Origin: JAWLHU01 sp041690255
GTDB lineage: Bacteria > Bacillota > Sulfobacillia > Symbiobacteriales > Symbiobacteriaceae
DNA: 64,000 nucleotides
Direction of reading: 5' to 3'
NCBI GenBank assembly: GCA_041690255.1
Contig: JAWLHU010000003.1
Location: 62,001-126,000, forward strand
How positions within the stretch are numbered: the first letter of the stretch is position 1; each line of letters opens with the position of its first letter. A program made the position numbers and the translations under genes. Positions 24,201-32,244 of the stretch are shown piece by piece. The notes below the pieces were generated by a model. That model was not told the DNA's origin. It saw only the letters and a list, made by a program, of their open reading frames with translations, and did not search any database.

Positions 24201-24951
24201 CGCCGGCCTCGACATTCGCCGCACCGTCGTTGTCGAAGCTGCCCGCGATCTTGAAGGTGCCAGTCCCGGTCTTGGTGATCGTTCCGGCGCCCTCGTTCTG
24301 TAGCAGAAAGTAGCTGTAGCTGCTCTTCAGCAGGCTGCCGGTGCTGAGGCTGATCTGGCCGCTGTTATTCAGCCGCCCCGATCCGCTGCCCCAGAGATCG
24401 CCCTCGGTCCAGTTGATCGTCCCGCTGTTGATCAGTACCTTGCCGAGGGTCTTCTGGGCCGTGCCGCTCACCGTCATGGTTGCATTCGGCTCCACGGTCA
24501 CCGACCCGTTATCGGTCATGCTGCCGCCAGTGAACTCAAGTGCCTCACTGACGCTGAGGGCCCCCTGGCCCCGCAAAGAACCGCCGGTAAGGGAGAGACG
24601 GTTGACCGAGGAGACGACGCCGGCGGTGGTGTCGGTCAAGGCAAGCTGGCCGCTGCCGGTGATCTGGATTCGCTCCAGGCTGCGGAGCGACTTGACGGCG
24701 TTATAGCCGCTGCCAATGCTGATCGTCAGATCGCCGGGCATGTCGGGAATGCAGACATGGTCCGCCGAGCCGGGCAGTCGGCCCAGCGACCAGTTGCCGG
24801 CGGTCGTCCAGGCGAACGTCCCACCCTGGCCGGTCCACTCGATCGTGCAGGCGGGCATCTCCGCGGCCCGGGCCGGGGCGGGGAACAAGGCGGTGCCGGC
24901 GAGCAGGGCTACCGCTGCAGCTCCTCCCAACAGGCGAACTCCCTTGGACAT
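21289..24951 (-). CDS. Large secreted surface protein (repetitive beta-helix, Ig-like and FN3 domains)
   Basis: 1220 residues from ATG 24951, with AAGGAGGAG upstream. A signal peptide (basic start, GGAAAVALLAGTALFPAPARA) is followed by about 850 residues rich in Gly, Ser, Thr, Asn and Val. These are short strand repeats such as GSGRLNNSGQISLSTGSL and TISSGHTIKNLGTVNWNEG, typical of right-handed beta-helix/autotransporter-like adhesins. Next comes a Big_5/SbsA-type Ig domain (TAVNPVDGAAGVPV, near 910-1010), then two fibronectin type III domains (WTAASDTVGVAGYRLYKD; LTWTPAEGEVTAYRVYANG). The C-terminus is a Lys patch and an acidic Glu/Ala/Pro tail. No LPXTG, SLH or other anchor is visible. Confidence 0.85.
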   Translation of the reverse strand: MSKGVRLLGGAAAVALLAGTALFPAPARAAEMPACTIEWTGQGGTFAWTTAGNWSLGRLPGSADHVCIPDMPGDLTISIGSGYNAVKSLRSLERIQITGSGQLALTDTTAGVVSSVNRLSLTGGSLRGQGALSVSEALEFTGGSMTDNGSVTVEPNATMTVSGTAQKTLGKVLINSGTINWTEGDLWGSGSGRLNNSGQISLSTGSLLKSSYSYFLLQNEGAGTITKTGTGTFKIAGSFDNDGAANVEAGGVLVLWSGTPSGGSHAGSFVVDGLLQFDSDGSYNATNQLGATSSVSGPGQVDLIRGSIHTAGSWAVNTTQKGAYVEFKAAATIPTLVQESGTMAGTGTVSVTESFTWISGSQYGAGTLRVESGATALVQGAGERSASNYRQIINDGTMTVASDIRTGGSTIINNGTLLLQDDADLLNDMYGVATLTNSAGAQIQKTSGTGVSLISMKLQNDGQISLTSGTLELSGSNDAVQTGSMTVDGALVISGGKQNLGGASAVTGSGSVSVTNGTAMFGGSYAVPTLTVTGGSAYFTGGTVLESVTQSGGWVFFNGGTATVTDVAQAGGLFGGKGTVTITGAYDWTGGQQHDSGTTVIAEGATLTLSGTADKTISSGHTIKNLGTVNWNEGRIYGSGSTFENAGLLRITGDGNWDVNYGTVNSLKNNGTLRRDGGAGSVVINAGATNSGTIEVATGGLSLPKLSNLASWALTGGSYQVKNGSTLALSSIDARTLKAHVLLDGAGAAIRTSSGGDLFANLAAIDSTGRLTLTSGSALSTAVSLTNNGIVELGGGSSLNVNGDYAEAGTLRLDLVPDNGRLQVGGTANLTGKLDLGQNSGLAAGQAYPIMTYGSRTGSLATVSEVGGGILVDARYEPAELIIRLYTPVAVTAVNPVDGAAGVPVKQPVTITFDRNVTVDASKVLLMQGGSPVAAGVAVSGDTVTITPEADLAYDVTYTVWLAKDAVVDEFGYTLAYDRDFTFTTGPDDLAPVWPAASSLVVSDVTETTLLLTWTAASDTVGVAGYRLYKDDVAFLDLGADQLSTLVDGLTADTTYTFRVEAYDAAGNESSTGPSTSATTLPVPTAERPTWAEGSSLTYTAGTGKGGQRINLTWTPAEGEVTAYRVYANGTLVAEVDGDTTAVSVFELDPGVTYTFQVQAGNAEGAWSEDGPTVVAEKNWLRPFVKGGKKGEKAEASEETPAEGEEAPAETEPQAEMEQP

Positions 24952-25087
24952 GAATCGTCTCCTCCTTAGCGTCACATCGTGATCGTCTTACTACATGAAA
25001 AGCCTACCACCCCCGCCTTCCCAAGGTCCTGGGGGTCCGCCCCCTACCGCACCGGGAAAACAGTCCCTGCCTGTCCGGGAATGCAGA

Positions 25088-25124
25088 AGCCACCGCCGGG
25101 TGTGCAGAACACCTGACGGTGGCT
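25088..25124. terminator. Terminator, dispersed palindrome copy B
   Basis: AGCCACCG pairs with CGGTGGCT, with an inner GGGTGT/AACACC-type pairing. It lies just after the 6-phosphogluconate dehydrogenase stop. The sequence through GGTGGCTCGCTTGTGT closely resembles the copy at 35634. Confidence 0.65.
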
Positions 25125-25136
25125 CGCTTGTGTTGT

Positions 25137-26042
25137 CTACTTCTCCTTCACCGCATGCCCGCCGAACTCCCGGCGCAGCGCCGCCACGACCTTGCCAGCG
25201 AATGTGTCCTCCTGCCGGGAGGCGAGCCGCAGGGAGTAGGACATGGCGATCGTCGGCAGGGGCACGCCCCGCTGCCAGGCCTCCTCGATCGCCCAGGAGC
25301 CGGTCGAGCCGCCGCCCACCGCCCCGGTGATCTCGCCCAAATGAGGGTCCCGGGCAAAGGCCCGGCCCGCCAGCTCCATCAGCCAGGATCGGACCACGCT
25401 GCCGTGGTTCCAGAGCGCCGCAATCTGCACCTTGTCCAGCTCGTAAGGGGCGGCCTCGATCAGCTCAAACCCCTCGCCGATCGCCTGGAGCATGCCGTAC
25501 TCGATGGCGTTGTGGACCATCTTCACATAGTGGCCTGCCCCGCCCGGACCCACATGGGCGTAACCCTCCTCCTGGGCGATGGCCGCAAAGAGCGGCTCTG
25601 CGAGCCGGAAGGCCTCCGGATCTCCGCCGACCATGAGGCAGAGGCCATTCAAGGCCCCCTCCATACCACCTGACGAGCCGCAGTCCAGGTAGTGAATGCC
25701 GGCCTCCGCCAGCGCCTTCCCCCGCCGGACCGAGTCCTGGTAGTGGGAGTTGCCGCCATCGATCAGCACATCGCCCGCCTCCAGGTGCGGCCGGAGCGCT
25801 GCGATCACCTCATCCACCGGATCTCCCGCGGGGACCATGATCCAGATCACCCGGGGGTGATCGGTCTGGATCGCCACATCGGACAATCCCGCTGCCCCGA
25901 TCGCCCCCTCCGCCACCAACTCTGCCACCGCCTCCGGGTTCAGGTCGTAGACCACCGCCTGCCCACCGGCGCGGCGTAGGTTCCGCACCAGGCTGCCGCC
26001 CATCTTGCCGAGGCCGATCACACCATATCGCTTGCCATCCAT
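25137..26042 (-). CDS. 6-phosphogluconate dehydrogenase, decarboxylating (short, GntZ/YqeC type)
   Basis: 301 residues from ATG 26042, behind AAGGAAG. Rossmann motif GVIGLGKMGGSLVRNL, NADP-dehydrogenase signatures IDGGNSHYQDSVRRG and CGSSGGMEGALNGLCLMVGG, and the catalytic lysine region GAGHYVKMVHNAIEYGMLQAIGEGF. A length near 300 fits the NAD-preferring short class rather than the 470-residue Gnd. It oxidises 6-phosphogluconate to ribulose 5-phosphate and CO2. Last gene of the sugar-acid operon; its start is 4 bases from the upstream stop. With the FGGY kinase it completes a gluconate to pentose phosphate route. Confidence 0.92.
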   Translation of the reverse strand: MDGKRYGVIGLGKMGGSLVRNLRRAGGQAVVYDLNPEAVAELVAEGAIGAAGLSDVAIQTDHPRVIWIMVPAGDPVDEVIAALRPHLEAGDVLIDGGNSHYQDSVRRGKALAEAGIHYLDCGSSGGMEGALNGLCLMVGGDPEAFRLAEPLFAAIAQEEGYAHVGPGGAGHYVKMVHNAIEYGMLQAIGEGFELIEAAPYELDKVQIAALWNHGSVVRSWLMELAGRAFARDPHLGEITGAVGGGSTGSWAIEEAWQRGVPLPTIAMSYSLRLASRQEDTFAGKVVAALRREFGGHAVKEK

Positions 26043-26046
26043 CTTC

Positions 26047-27318
26047 TTACACTTCCTTACGCTCGAACATGCCCTCTGCATCGAAATCGATGGGCTGCAA
26101 CGGTTCCAGAACGGTACAGCGGCCGCTGGCCAACGCCTCTTCCAGCAGGGGCTCGCTCACGAAAAACCGCTCCAGGTGCTTCGTGTCTTTCACGCGTACA
26201 ATGCGGGCTTGCTCCGGCTCCACCTGCAGGCAGCAGGCGAGGGCGACCGCCATCGCCTCCCGGTCAGAGCGTACGGTCAGGGCCACCCGTGCCCCCTCCG
26301 GCGTCTTGGCGGTAATGCAGTTCATGTAAGTCTTCTCCCGGTCCATCTTGGCGACCGCCTGCTCCAGCACCACGTCCGCCATGCCCACGCCGACGGCGTT
26401 CCCCTCTGTCGTCTCGGTCAGGTCCCGGACGATAATCCGCTGGATATCAGGTCCCGTCCCGGTGGGGCCGGTGTAGTACCGCCCCACAACGTTAGAGTCC
26501 ATGCCCAGGCCGGAGATATCCTTGCCAATGTAGTCCAGGACAAGCACGTCCATCGCCTTGAGCGGCAGCCGGGCCATCTGCGCACGGGCCAGGGCACAGA
26601 GCTCCTGCTCCCGCTCCCAGATCCGCCCTGCCGGCACCGCTTCGATCTGGAAGAGCCGGGCGTAGCCGTTCTCCACCAGCGCCAGCCCGAAGGGGATATT
26701 CACCTGGGTCAGCGTGAACCTGCCCACGGCGGGGATCAGCTCGTGAAAGCGGGAAAACCCCCGGGAGTGGAAGGTGTCGGCCCCCTTCTGTTTGCCCATG
26801 CCGATGGCGATCATCTTCAGCAGGCCGGACTCCACCGGGCCGTGGAAGTCGGTGTGCGGCTTCACCCGGTTGATGGGGATGATCACATCCGCCTGCTCGT
26901 ACGCAATCCGATCGATGAAGACCGGGATCTCATCATCCACCATGCCGATCTGCACCGTCTCCATGGAGGCCCGGATCTCACAGCCCATGGCCTCCGGGGT
27001 GATCCCCAGCGAGGCCAGCACCTCGGTCTGCCCCTCGGCGGTGGCACCCCCGTGGCTGCCCATGGAGGGGATGATGAACGGCTCACCACCCCGCCGTCGG
27101 ACCTCGACCACCGCCGCCCGGACCACCTCGTCGATCCGGTCGATCCCCCGGCTGCCCGCCGCCAGGCAGACACGCTGCCCGGGGCGGATCGCATCGGGTA
27201 CGGCGGCGAAGGCGCCGGCCACCGCGGCGGCTACATCCGTGATCTCGGCGGGATCCATCCGGTACTCCACCAGGGCCCAGCGGGGCAACTGACCCCGCAT
27301 GAACAGCTCGTACCCCAT
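26047..27318 (-). CDS. LarA-like protein (lactate racemase N-terminal domain family)
   Basis: 423 residues. The N-terminal half has a Rossmann-like region (RPGQRVCLAAGSRGIDRIDEVVRAAVVEVRRRGGEPFIIPSMGSHGG) and the middle has RVKPHTDFHGPVESGLLKMIAIGMGKQKGADTFHSRGF, with several histidines and a lysine where LarA relatives bind the nickel-pincer cofactor. LarA itself racemises lactate; many family members have other, often unknown, 2-hydroxyacid substrates. No larB, larC or larE is nearby. Within this operon it may act on a sugar acid. ATG 27318 directly follows the aldolase stop. Confidence 0.75.
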   Translation of the reverse strand: MGYELFMRGQLPRWALVEYRMDPAEITDVAAAVAGAFAAVPDAIRPGQRVCLAAGSRGIDRIDEVVRAAVVEVRRRGGEPFIIPSMGSHGGATAEGQTEVLASLGITPEAMGCEIRASMETVQIGMVDDEIPVFIDRIAYEQADVIIPINRVKPHTDFHGPVESGLLKMIAIGMGKQKGADTFHSRGFSRFHELIPAVGRFTLTQVNIPFGLALVENGYARLFQIEAVPAGRIWEREQELCALARAQMARLPLKAMDVLVLDYIGKDISGLGMDSNVVGRYYTGPTGTGPDIQRIIVRDLTETTEGNAVGVGMADVVLEQAVAKMDREKTYMNCITAKTPEGARVALTVRSDREAMAVALACCLQVEPEQARIVRVKDTKHLERFFVSEPLLEEALASGRCTVLEPLQPIDFDAEGMFERKEV

Positions 27319-28200
27319 CTACAGCGCCTCCAGTTCCGTCAGCGCCGCCCTTATCGTCCGGGCCTCCTCCTCGGTGCAGTGCCGGAGGGGCGGCCGCATG
27401 CCACCGACGTCAACCCCGCGCCAGGAGAGCGCCAGTTTATACGGATGGATATAGGGTCCCAGCTTCAGCGCCGCCCGCAACCGGTCAGCCCGTGCCTGAC
27501 GAGCCCGGGCCTCATCCAGCCGCCCGGCCTGATAGGCCTCGTAGATCGCCACCATCGCCTCGGGGAAGACGTCGGCCACCGCCGAGACGACGCCGCGGGC
27601 GCCCACCTCAAGACCATCGAGCAGCAGGGCGTCCGAACCCGCTATCACCGCCCGCCCGGGCATGGCACCCACGAAGGCCCGCAGGTTCTCCAACCCCTTG
27701 GACGAATCCTTCAGGCCCACGATCCGCGGGTACCGCTCCGCCAGCCGGGCGGCCAGGGCCGGAGAGATCTCGTTCTTCGCATTCCCGGGGATATTGTAAA
27801 GGTAGAGGTCGAAGTCTGGCACCGCCTCGGCCACAGCGGCGTAGTGAGCCTCCAGCGACCGCTCGTCCAGCGGGAAGTACCACGGCGTGACGATCGCCGC
27901 CCCGGCGCAGCCGATTCGGGCGGCGTGGCGGGTCAGGAGAATCGTCTCCGCGGTGGAGATCGCCCCCGTCATCGGAACGACCGGCACCCGGCCCTCCGCC
28001 GCCTCCAGCATCGCCTCCGCCACGAGCTGCCGCTGGGCGACGGTCATGGACGGCCCCTCGCCGTTCGTACCGCTCGGAAAGAGCCCGTGGACCCCACCCC
28101 TGATCAGCCAGTCCACATAGCGCTGCAGCTTCTCCACCTGCACCTCGCCCGCCTCGTCAAAGGGGGTCAGTACCGCAGGGATCACACCAAAGAGGGTCAT
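27319..28200 (-). CDS. DapA/NanA-family aldolase (probable 2-keto-3-deoxy sugar-acid aldolase)
   Basis: 293 residues from ATG 28200, with GGAGGTGG upstream; the frame is open further into the dehydratase gene. Family motifs are present: PAVLTPFDEAGEVQ, the GTNGEG turn (PSGTNGEGPSMT), the Schiff-base region YLYNIPGNAKNE and the lysine in IVGLKDSSKGLENL. This class I aldolase family includes dihydrodipicolinate synthase, N-acetylneuraminate lyase and KDG aldolase. Next to a dehydratase and sugar-acid kinase, cleavage of 2-keto-3-deoxygluconate to pyruvate and glyceraldehyde is likely. The start lies inside the upstream coding region, so the genes overlap slightly or are coupled. Confidence 0.85.
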   Translation of the reverse strand: MTLFGVIPAVLTPFDEAGEVQVEKLQRYVDWLIRGGVHGLFPSGTNGEGPSMTVAQRQLVAEAMLEAAEGRVPVVPMTGAISTAETILLTRHAARIGCAGAAIVTPWYFPLDERSLEAHYAAVAEAVPDFDLYLYNIPGNAKNEISPALAARLAERYPRIVGLKDSSKGLENLRAFVGAMPGRAVIAGSDALLLDGLEVGARGVVSAVADVFPEAMVAIYEAYQAGRLDEARARQARADRLRAALKLGPYIHPYKLALSWRGVDVGGMRPPLRHCTEEEARTIRAALTELEAL

Positions 28201-28222
28201 GGACGCCACCTCCAGCTCGTTC

Positions 28223-29872
28223 CTACCCACCGCAACCCAGGTCCAGGCGCACGGCGCCCCGGCCGGCCGGCCCCACCGAGCGGGCGTACTGCCGGAGCAT
28301 GAGGCTGGCCTCTTTCTCCCGCGCCTCCCAGAGCCGGCGCCGCTCGGCCAGCTCCGCCTCGGGGACCTCCAGGTTCACCTCTCCCTTCACCAGGTCGATA
28401 GTGATCCGATCCCCCTCCTTCACCAGGGCGATGGTGCCGCCGTCGGCCGCCTCGGGGGCGAGGTAGCCGATCGACATGCCCGATGAGGCCCCGGAGAAGC
28501 GACCATCGGTGATGATGGCCACATCGCCGATCTTCTTGACGATCTCGCTCAGCCGGTGCAGCTCCCGCATGCCGGGACCACCCTTCGGCCCCTCATAGCG
28601 GACGACCACCACATCGCCGGGGTTGATCTGCCCGTGGGTGGCGGCCTCCTCCGCCGCCTCCTCCGCCTCGAAGACCCGGGCGGGGCCCTCGAAGTGGTTC
28701 CGCTCCACGGCGGAGCGCTTGATCACGGCGCCATCTGCCGCCATGTTCCCCCGCAGGACCTGCAGGCCGCCGGTGGGCAGCAGGGGCTGATCCAGCGGGC
28801 GGATGATCTCCCGGTCGGACACGGTCGCCGCCGCCACCGACTCGGCCAGGCTCCGGCCGGAAATGGTGGGCCGATCCGGGTGGAGCACCGGGAGCAGCTC
28901 CTTGAGGATCGCCGGGGTCCCGCCTGCCCGCTGCAGGTCGTTGACCGTCCGGCCGTTGTGATTCGGGGTGACCGCGGCGATGAACGGCGTCCGCTCGCTG
29001 ACCCGCTGCCAGTCCGCCAGGTCCAGCTCGATCCCCACCTCGTGGGCGATGGCCGGCAGGTGCAATACCGTATTGAGCGAACCGCCGATCGCCAGCACGA
29101 GGGCGATCGCATCCTCGAACGCCTCCCGGGTCAGGATCTCCCGGGGGCGCGGGCCCCCCTGCTGTGCCAGCCGCACAGCGAGACGGCCCGACTCCCGGGT
29201 CAGCGCCTCCCGCTCCGGCGACCCCGCCGGCAGCAGGGCGATGTTGGGCAGCCCCATGCCAAGCGCCTCGGTCACCATGCACATGGTGTTGGCAGTGCCC
29301 AGGAAGGAGCAGATGCCGGGGCCGTTATAGTATTGCGCGGTCACCATGACCAGCTCGTCCTCGCTGATCTCGCCCTTCAGGAACCGCTGCCGCTCGGCCT
29401 TGGATTGGGCCGGGGTGATGGCGTTGTCGCTGGGACCGCCCGTGACGATCACTGTGGGCAGGTCCATGCGACCGGCGGCCATGAGCATGGCGGGGACGAT
29501 CTTGTCGCAGGAGGCGAGCATGATCACGGCGTCAAAGACATCGTGCCCCATGACCATCGTCTCCACCGAGTCGGCGATCAGGTCCCGGCTGGGCAGCGAG
29601 TAGCGCATGCCGGCATGCCCCTGGGCCAGCGCATCGCACATGGCGATGGTGTTGAACTCCATGGGCAGGCCGCCCGCCGCGCGGATCGCCTCCTTCACCG
29701 TGTCGCCCACGGAGCGGAGGGGCACGTGGCCGGCGACGATATCGTTGTGGGAGTTGACCACGGCAATGATAGGCTTGGTGTTCAGATCTTCCAGGGAGTG
29801 GCCACAGGAGACCAGGTGCCCCTTCAGGATCGCCCGCATGTAGGCAGGATGCCGGTCGATGCGGCGCTGCAT
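28223..29872 (-). CDS. IlvD/Edd-family dehydratase (probable sugar-acid dehydratase)
   Basis: 549 residues, full length for the family. Cluster and active-site motifs are NSHNDIVAGHVPL, FNTIAMCDALAQGHAGMRYSL, MLASCDKIVPAMLMA and GICSFLGTANTMCM, with C-terminal GGPGMRELHRLSE and TDGRFSGASSGMSIGYLAPEA. The family covers dihydroxyacid dehydratase, 6-phosphogluconate dehydratase and gluconate/xylonate dehydratases. Neighbours favour gluconate or a similar aldonate, giving a 2-keto-3-deoxy acid for the next enzyme. Fe-S dependent. ATG 29872 is 4 bases past the kinase stop. Confidence 0.87.
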   Translation of the reverse strand: MQRRIDRHPAYMRAILKGHLVSCGHSLEDLNTKPIIAVVNSHNDIVAGHVPLRSVGDTVKEAIRAAGGLPMEFNTIAMCDALAQGHAGMRYSLPSRDLIADSVETMVMGHDVFDAVIMLASCDKIVPAMLMAAGRMDLPTVIVTGGPSDNAITPAQSKAERQRFLKGEISEDELVMVTAQYYNGPGICSFLGTANTMCMVTEALGMGLPNIALLPAGSPEREALTRESGRLAVRLAQQGGPRPREILTREAFEDAIALVLAIGGSLNTVLHLPAIAHEVGIELDLADWQRVSERTPFIAAVTPNHNGRTVNDLQRAGGTPAILKELLPVLHPDRPTISGRSLAESVAAATVSDREIIRPLDQPLLPTGGLQVLRGNMAADGAVIKRSAVERNHFEGPARVFEAEEAAEEAATHGQINPGDVVVVRYEGPKGGPGMRELHRLSEIVKKIGDVAIITDGRFSGASSGMSIGYLAPEAADGGTIALVKEGDRITIDLVKGEVNLEVPEAELAERRRLWEAREKEASLMLRQYARSVGPAGRGAVRLDLGCGG

Positions 29873-29875
29873 GGG

Positions 29876-31369
29876 CTAGACCCCCCTCTCACGAATGGCG
29901 GCCAGCGCCCGGAACTCGGACTGCAGGTTGGCGCTGACCCGCTGGTAGATGGCGAAGAGTTCATCGTAGGCGGCGTGGTTGGCCGGATCGGGCTGGAGCC
30001 GCTGCTCGACCCGGATAAAGCGATGGACCCAGGAGAGGTCCGGGGCGATGCCCAGGGCGACGGCAGCCAGGACGAAAGCGCCCAGGGCGGAGCCCTCGGT
30101 CTGGCCCGGCACCGCCACCTCCCGCCCGAAGACGTCGGCGCAGATCTGGAGCCAGAAGGGCGAGCGGGCGAAGCCGCCGGTGGCCCGGATCTCAGCCACC
30201 TGCCCGGTCAGCTCCTCAATGGGGCCGAGGACGCTGTAGAGCCTGTAGGCCACCGCCTCCAGCACCGAGCGGGCCATGTGAGACCGGGTGTGCTCCAGCC
30301 CCAGGCCGAACCAGACGCCCCGGGCCCGGGCGTTGAAGCCCGGGGAGCGCTCGCCGGTCAGGTAGGGCAGGAAGAGCAGGGAGTTGGAGCCGAGGGGCGC
30401 CGTGGCTGCTGCCCCCAGGGTCGCCTCGTACCCCGGCTCACCCGGGAAGAAGTTCTCCTGGAACCAGCGCAGGGCAATGCCTCCGTTGTTGAGCGAGCCG
30501 CCGAGGATCCAGCGGTTTGTGTCAAGGTAGTAGCACCAGACTCTGGCCTGTGGGTCGACCGTCGGCTCGGGCACGCAGGAGCGCAGGGCCCCCGAGGTGC
30601 CGACCATGGCGGCGACCACACCCGGCTCGATCGCCCCGGAGCCCAGCGAGGAGAGGACGCCATCGCCCGCGCCGGCCACCACCGGCGTGCCGGGCCGGAG
30701 GCCCAGCCGGTCATAGGTGAGCGGGAAGGTGGCCGTGGTCGGGACAACCTCGGAGAGCTGCTCCTCCCGCACCCCGGTGAGAGCCAGGGCTTCCTCGTCC
30801 CACCGCAGGGTGTGCATGTTCAGCATGCCCGTGCCGGTGGCCAGGTTGTAGTCCAGGGCCCAGTGGCCGGTCCAACGGTGGATCAGCAGTTCCTTGATCG
30901 AGGCCCAGCGGGCGGCATTTCGCATCAGGTCGGGCCGCTCCTGCTGGATCCAGAGGAACTTGTAGAGCGGGTACATGGTGTGGGGCGGGCAACCGGTCCG
31001 GGCGTAGAGATCATGCCAGCCGGGCTGCTCACGCATCCAGTCCACCTGGCCCGCCGAGCGGGTATCGGCCCAGGTGATCAGCCGCGTCAGGTAGTCGCCC
31101 CGGGCATCCAGTGCGGCCAGCGAATGCATATAGGTGCAGAGCGATACGGCCAGCACCGCGTCAGGCGAGCCAGCCCGGGCCGCCACCTCTGCCACGACCT
31201 CATCCGCCGCGGTCAGCAGGACCTCGGGATCATGCTCCACCCAACCGGGACGGTCGGTGACGAGCGGGTAGGTACGGCTTGCGGAGGCGCAGACGCTCCC
31301 ATCCAGATCGAAAAGGAGCGCCCGGCAGGAGGTAGTCCCCAAGTCGAGCGCGATGATATACGAGTTCAT
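29876..31369 (-). CDS. FGGY-family sugar kinase (probable gluconokinase)
   Basis: 497 residues. ATPase-fold motifs: phosphate 1 ALDLGTTSCRALLFD, the GWVEHDPE segment, phosphate 2 VAAMVGTSGALRSCV, and adenosine motif EIRATGGFARSPFWLQICADVFG. The C-terminal AVPGQTEGSALGAFVLAAVALG is typical of gluconate and xylulose kinases. Gluconokinase is favoured over xylulokinase because 6-phosphogluconate dehydrogenase is in the same operon. It overlaps the RpiR regulator gene by 4 bases (ATGA). Confidence 0.82.
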   Translation of the reverse strand: MNSYIIALDLGTTSCRALLFDLDGSVCASASRTYPLVTDRPGWVEHDPEVLLTAADEVVAEVAARAGSPDAVLAVSLCTYMHSLAALDARGDYLTRLITWADTRSAGQVDWMREQPGWHDLYARTGCPPHTMYPLYKFLWIQQERPDLMRNAARWASIKELLIHRWTGHWALDYNLATGTGMLNMHTLRWDEEALALTGVREEQLSEVVPTTATFPLTYDRLGLRPGTPVVAGAGDGVLSSLGSGAIEPGVVAAMVGTSGALRSCVPEPTVDPQARVWCYYLDTNRWILGGSLNNGGIALRWFQENFFPGEPGYEATLGAAATAPLGSNSLLFLPYLTGERSPGFNARARGVWFGLGLEHTRSHMARSVLEAVAYRLYSVLGPIEELTGQVAEIRATGGFARSPFWLQICADVFGREVAVPGQTEGSALGAFVLAAVALGIAPDLSWVHRFIRVEQRLQPDPANHAAYDELFAIYQRVSANLQSEFRALAAIRERGV

Positions 31370-32238
31370 AGCTTCTTCTTGGCAGCCGCCACCGAGGTGT
31401 CGTGGACGATGGTCAGCGCCTGCTCCTTCTGTGCGAAGATCAGTGCGACGTATAAGCTGTCGACCACAGCCAGTTGCACCAGCCGGGAGGTCATGGAGTC
31501 GGTCTGGTACTCCGTTTCCCGAGAGACAGCGACCAGGCAGGTCTCGGCCACCTTCGCCGCCGGGGCATGGGGAAAGCCGGTCAGCAGGACCGTCGCCGCC
31601 CCGCGCTGCCGGGCGATCTCCAGCGCCTCAACGATATCCCGGCTGTTACCCGAGTGGGAGATCGCCACCAGCGCATCGCCCGGTCCCATGACCGAGGCCG
31701 ACATCGCCTGCATGTGCGAATCGATCTGCAGGGTGGCGATAATGCCCAGCTTCAGTAGCTTGTGGGTCAGATCCAGCCCCACGGAGGCAGAGCCGCCGAA
31801 GGCGACCACCACCACCCGTCTGGCGTGCAGCAGGAGATCGCGGGTGCGCTCCAGCTCACGGCTGTCCACCGAGTCGACCGACTCCTCGAGCGCCTGCCGG
31901 GAGATGGCGAAGACCTTCCGCTTCACCGCCTCCATGGAATCGCCTACCTTGAGGGAGCCCAGCCCCTCGGGCACCGCCTCAGTCAGCGACTGGGCGATGT
32001 CGATTTTGAACTGGTGGAACCCGTCGTAGCCCAACTTCCGATACAGGCGGATCACCACCGTCTCGGAGACCCCGCACCGAGCGGCCAGGGCCGAGATCGA
32101 GAGGGCAATGAAGCCCTGGGGATCGTTCTGCAGGAAGGCGGCAACCCCCTGTTCCTTGTCGGAGAGCCGGTCACGGATCCCCAGCAGCCGGGCCTCCAGT
32201 GCCGGACCCAACCGGATGCTGCGCGCCTCGAGAACCAT
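31366..32238 (-). CDS. MurR/RpiR-family transcriptional regulator
   Basis: 290 residues. N-terminal RpiR helix-turn-helix (LSDKEQGVAAFLQNDPQG, then AARCGVSETVVIRLYRKLGYDGFHQFKI) over about the first 80 residues. The SIS sugar-phosphate-binding domain, residues about 125-265, has VVVVAFGGSASVGLDL and VAISHSGNSRDIVEALEIAR. It sits inside the sugar-acid operon between permease and kinase genes and is likely the pathway-specific regulator, with 6-phosphogluconate or 2-keto-3-deoxy-6-phosphogluconate as plausible effector. A candidate operator lies upstream of the operon (35565-35583). Confidence 0.88.
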   Translation of the reverse strand: MVLEARSIRLGPALEARLLGIRDRLSDKEQGVAAFLQNDPQGFIALSISALAARCGVSETVVIRLYRKLGYDGFHQFKIDIAQSLTEAVPEGLGSLKVGDSMEAVKRKVFAISRQALEESVDSVDSRELERTRDLLLHARRVVVVAFGGSASVGLDLTHKLLKLGIIATLQIDSHMQAMSASVMGPGDALVAISHSGNSRDIVEALEIARQRGAATVLLTGFPHAPAAKVAETCLVAVSRETEYQTDSMTSRLVQLAVVDSLYVALIFAQKEQALTIVHDTSVAAAKKKL

Positions 32239-32244
32239 GTTGGA

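Noticed and set aside
28556..32029. Open frame of more than 1100 codons on the plus strand opposite dehydratase, kinase and RpiR genes
   Set aside because: Antisense shadow in a GC-rich region; composition is Arg/Gly/His/Gln-rich with no domain, and the minus-strand genes are well supported.
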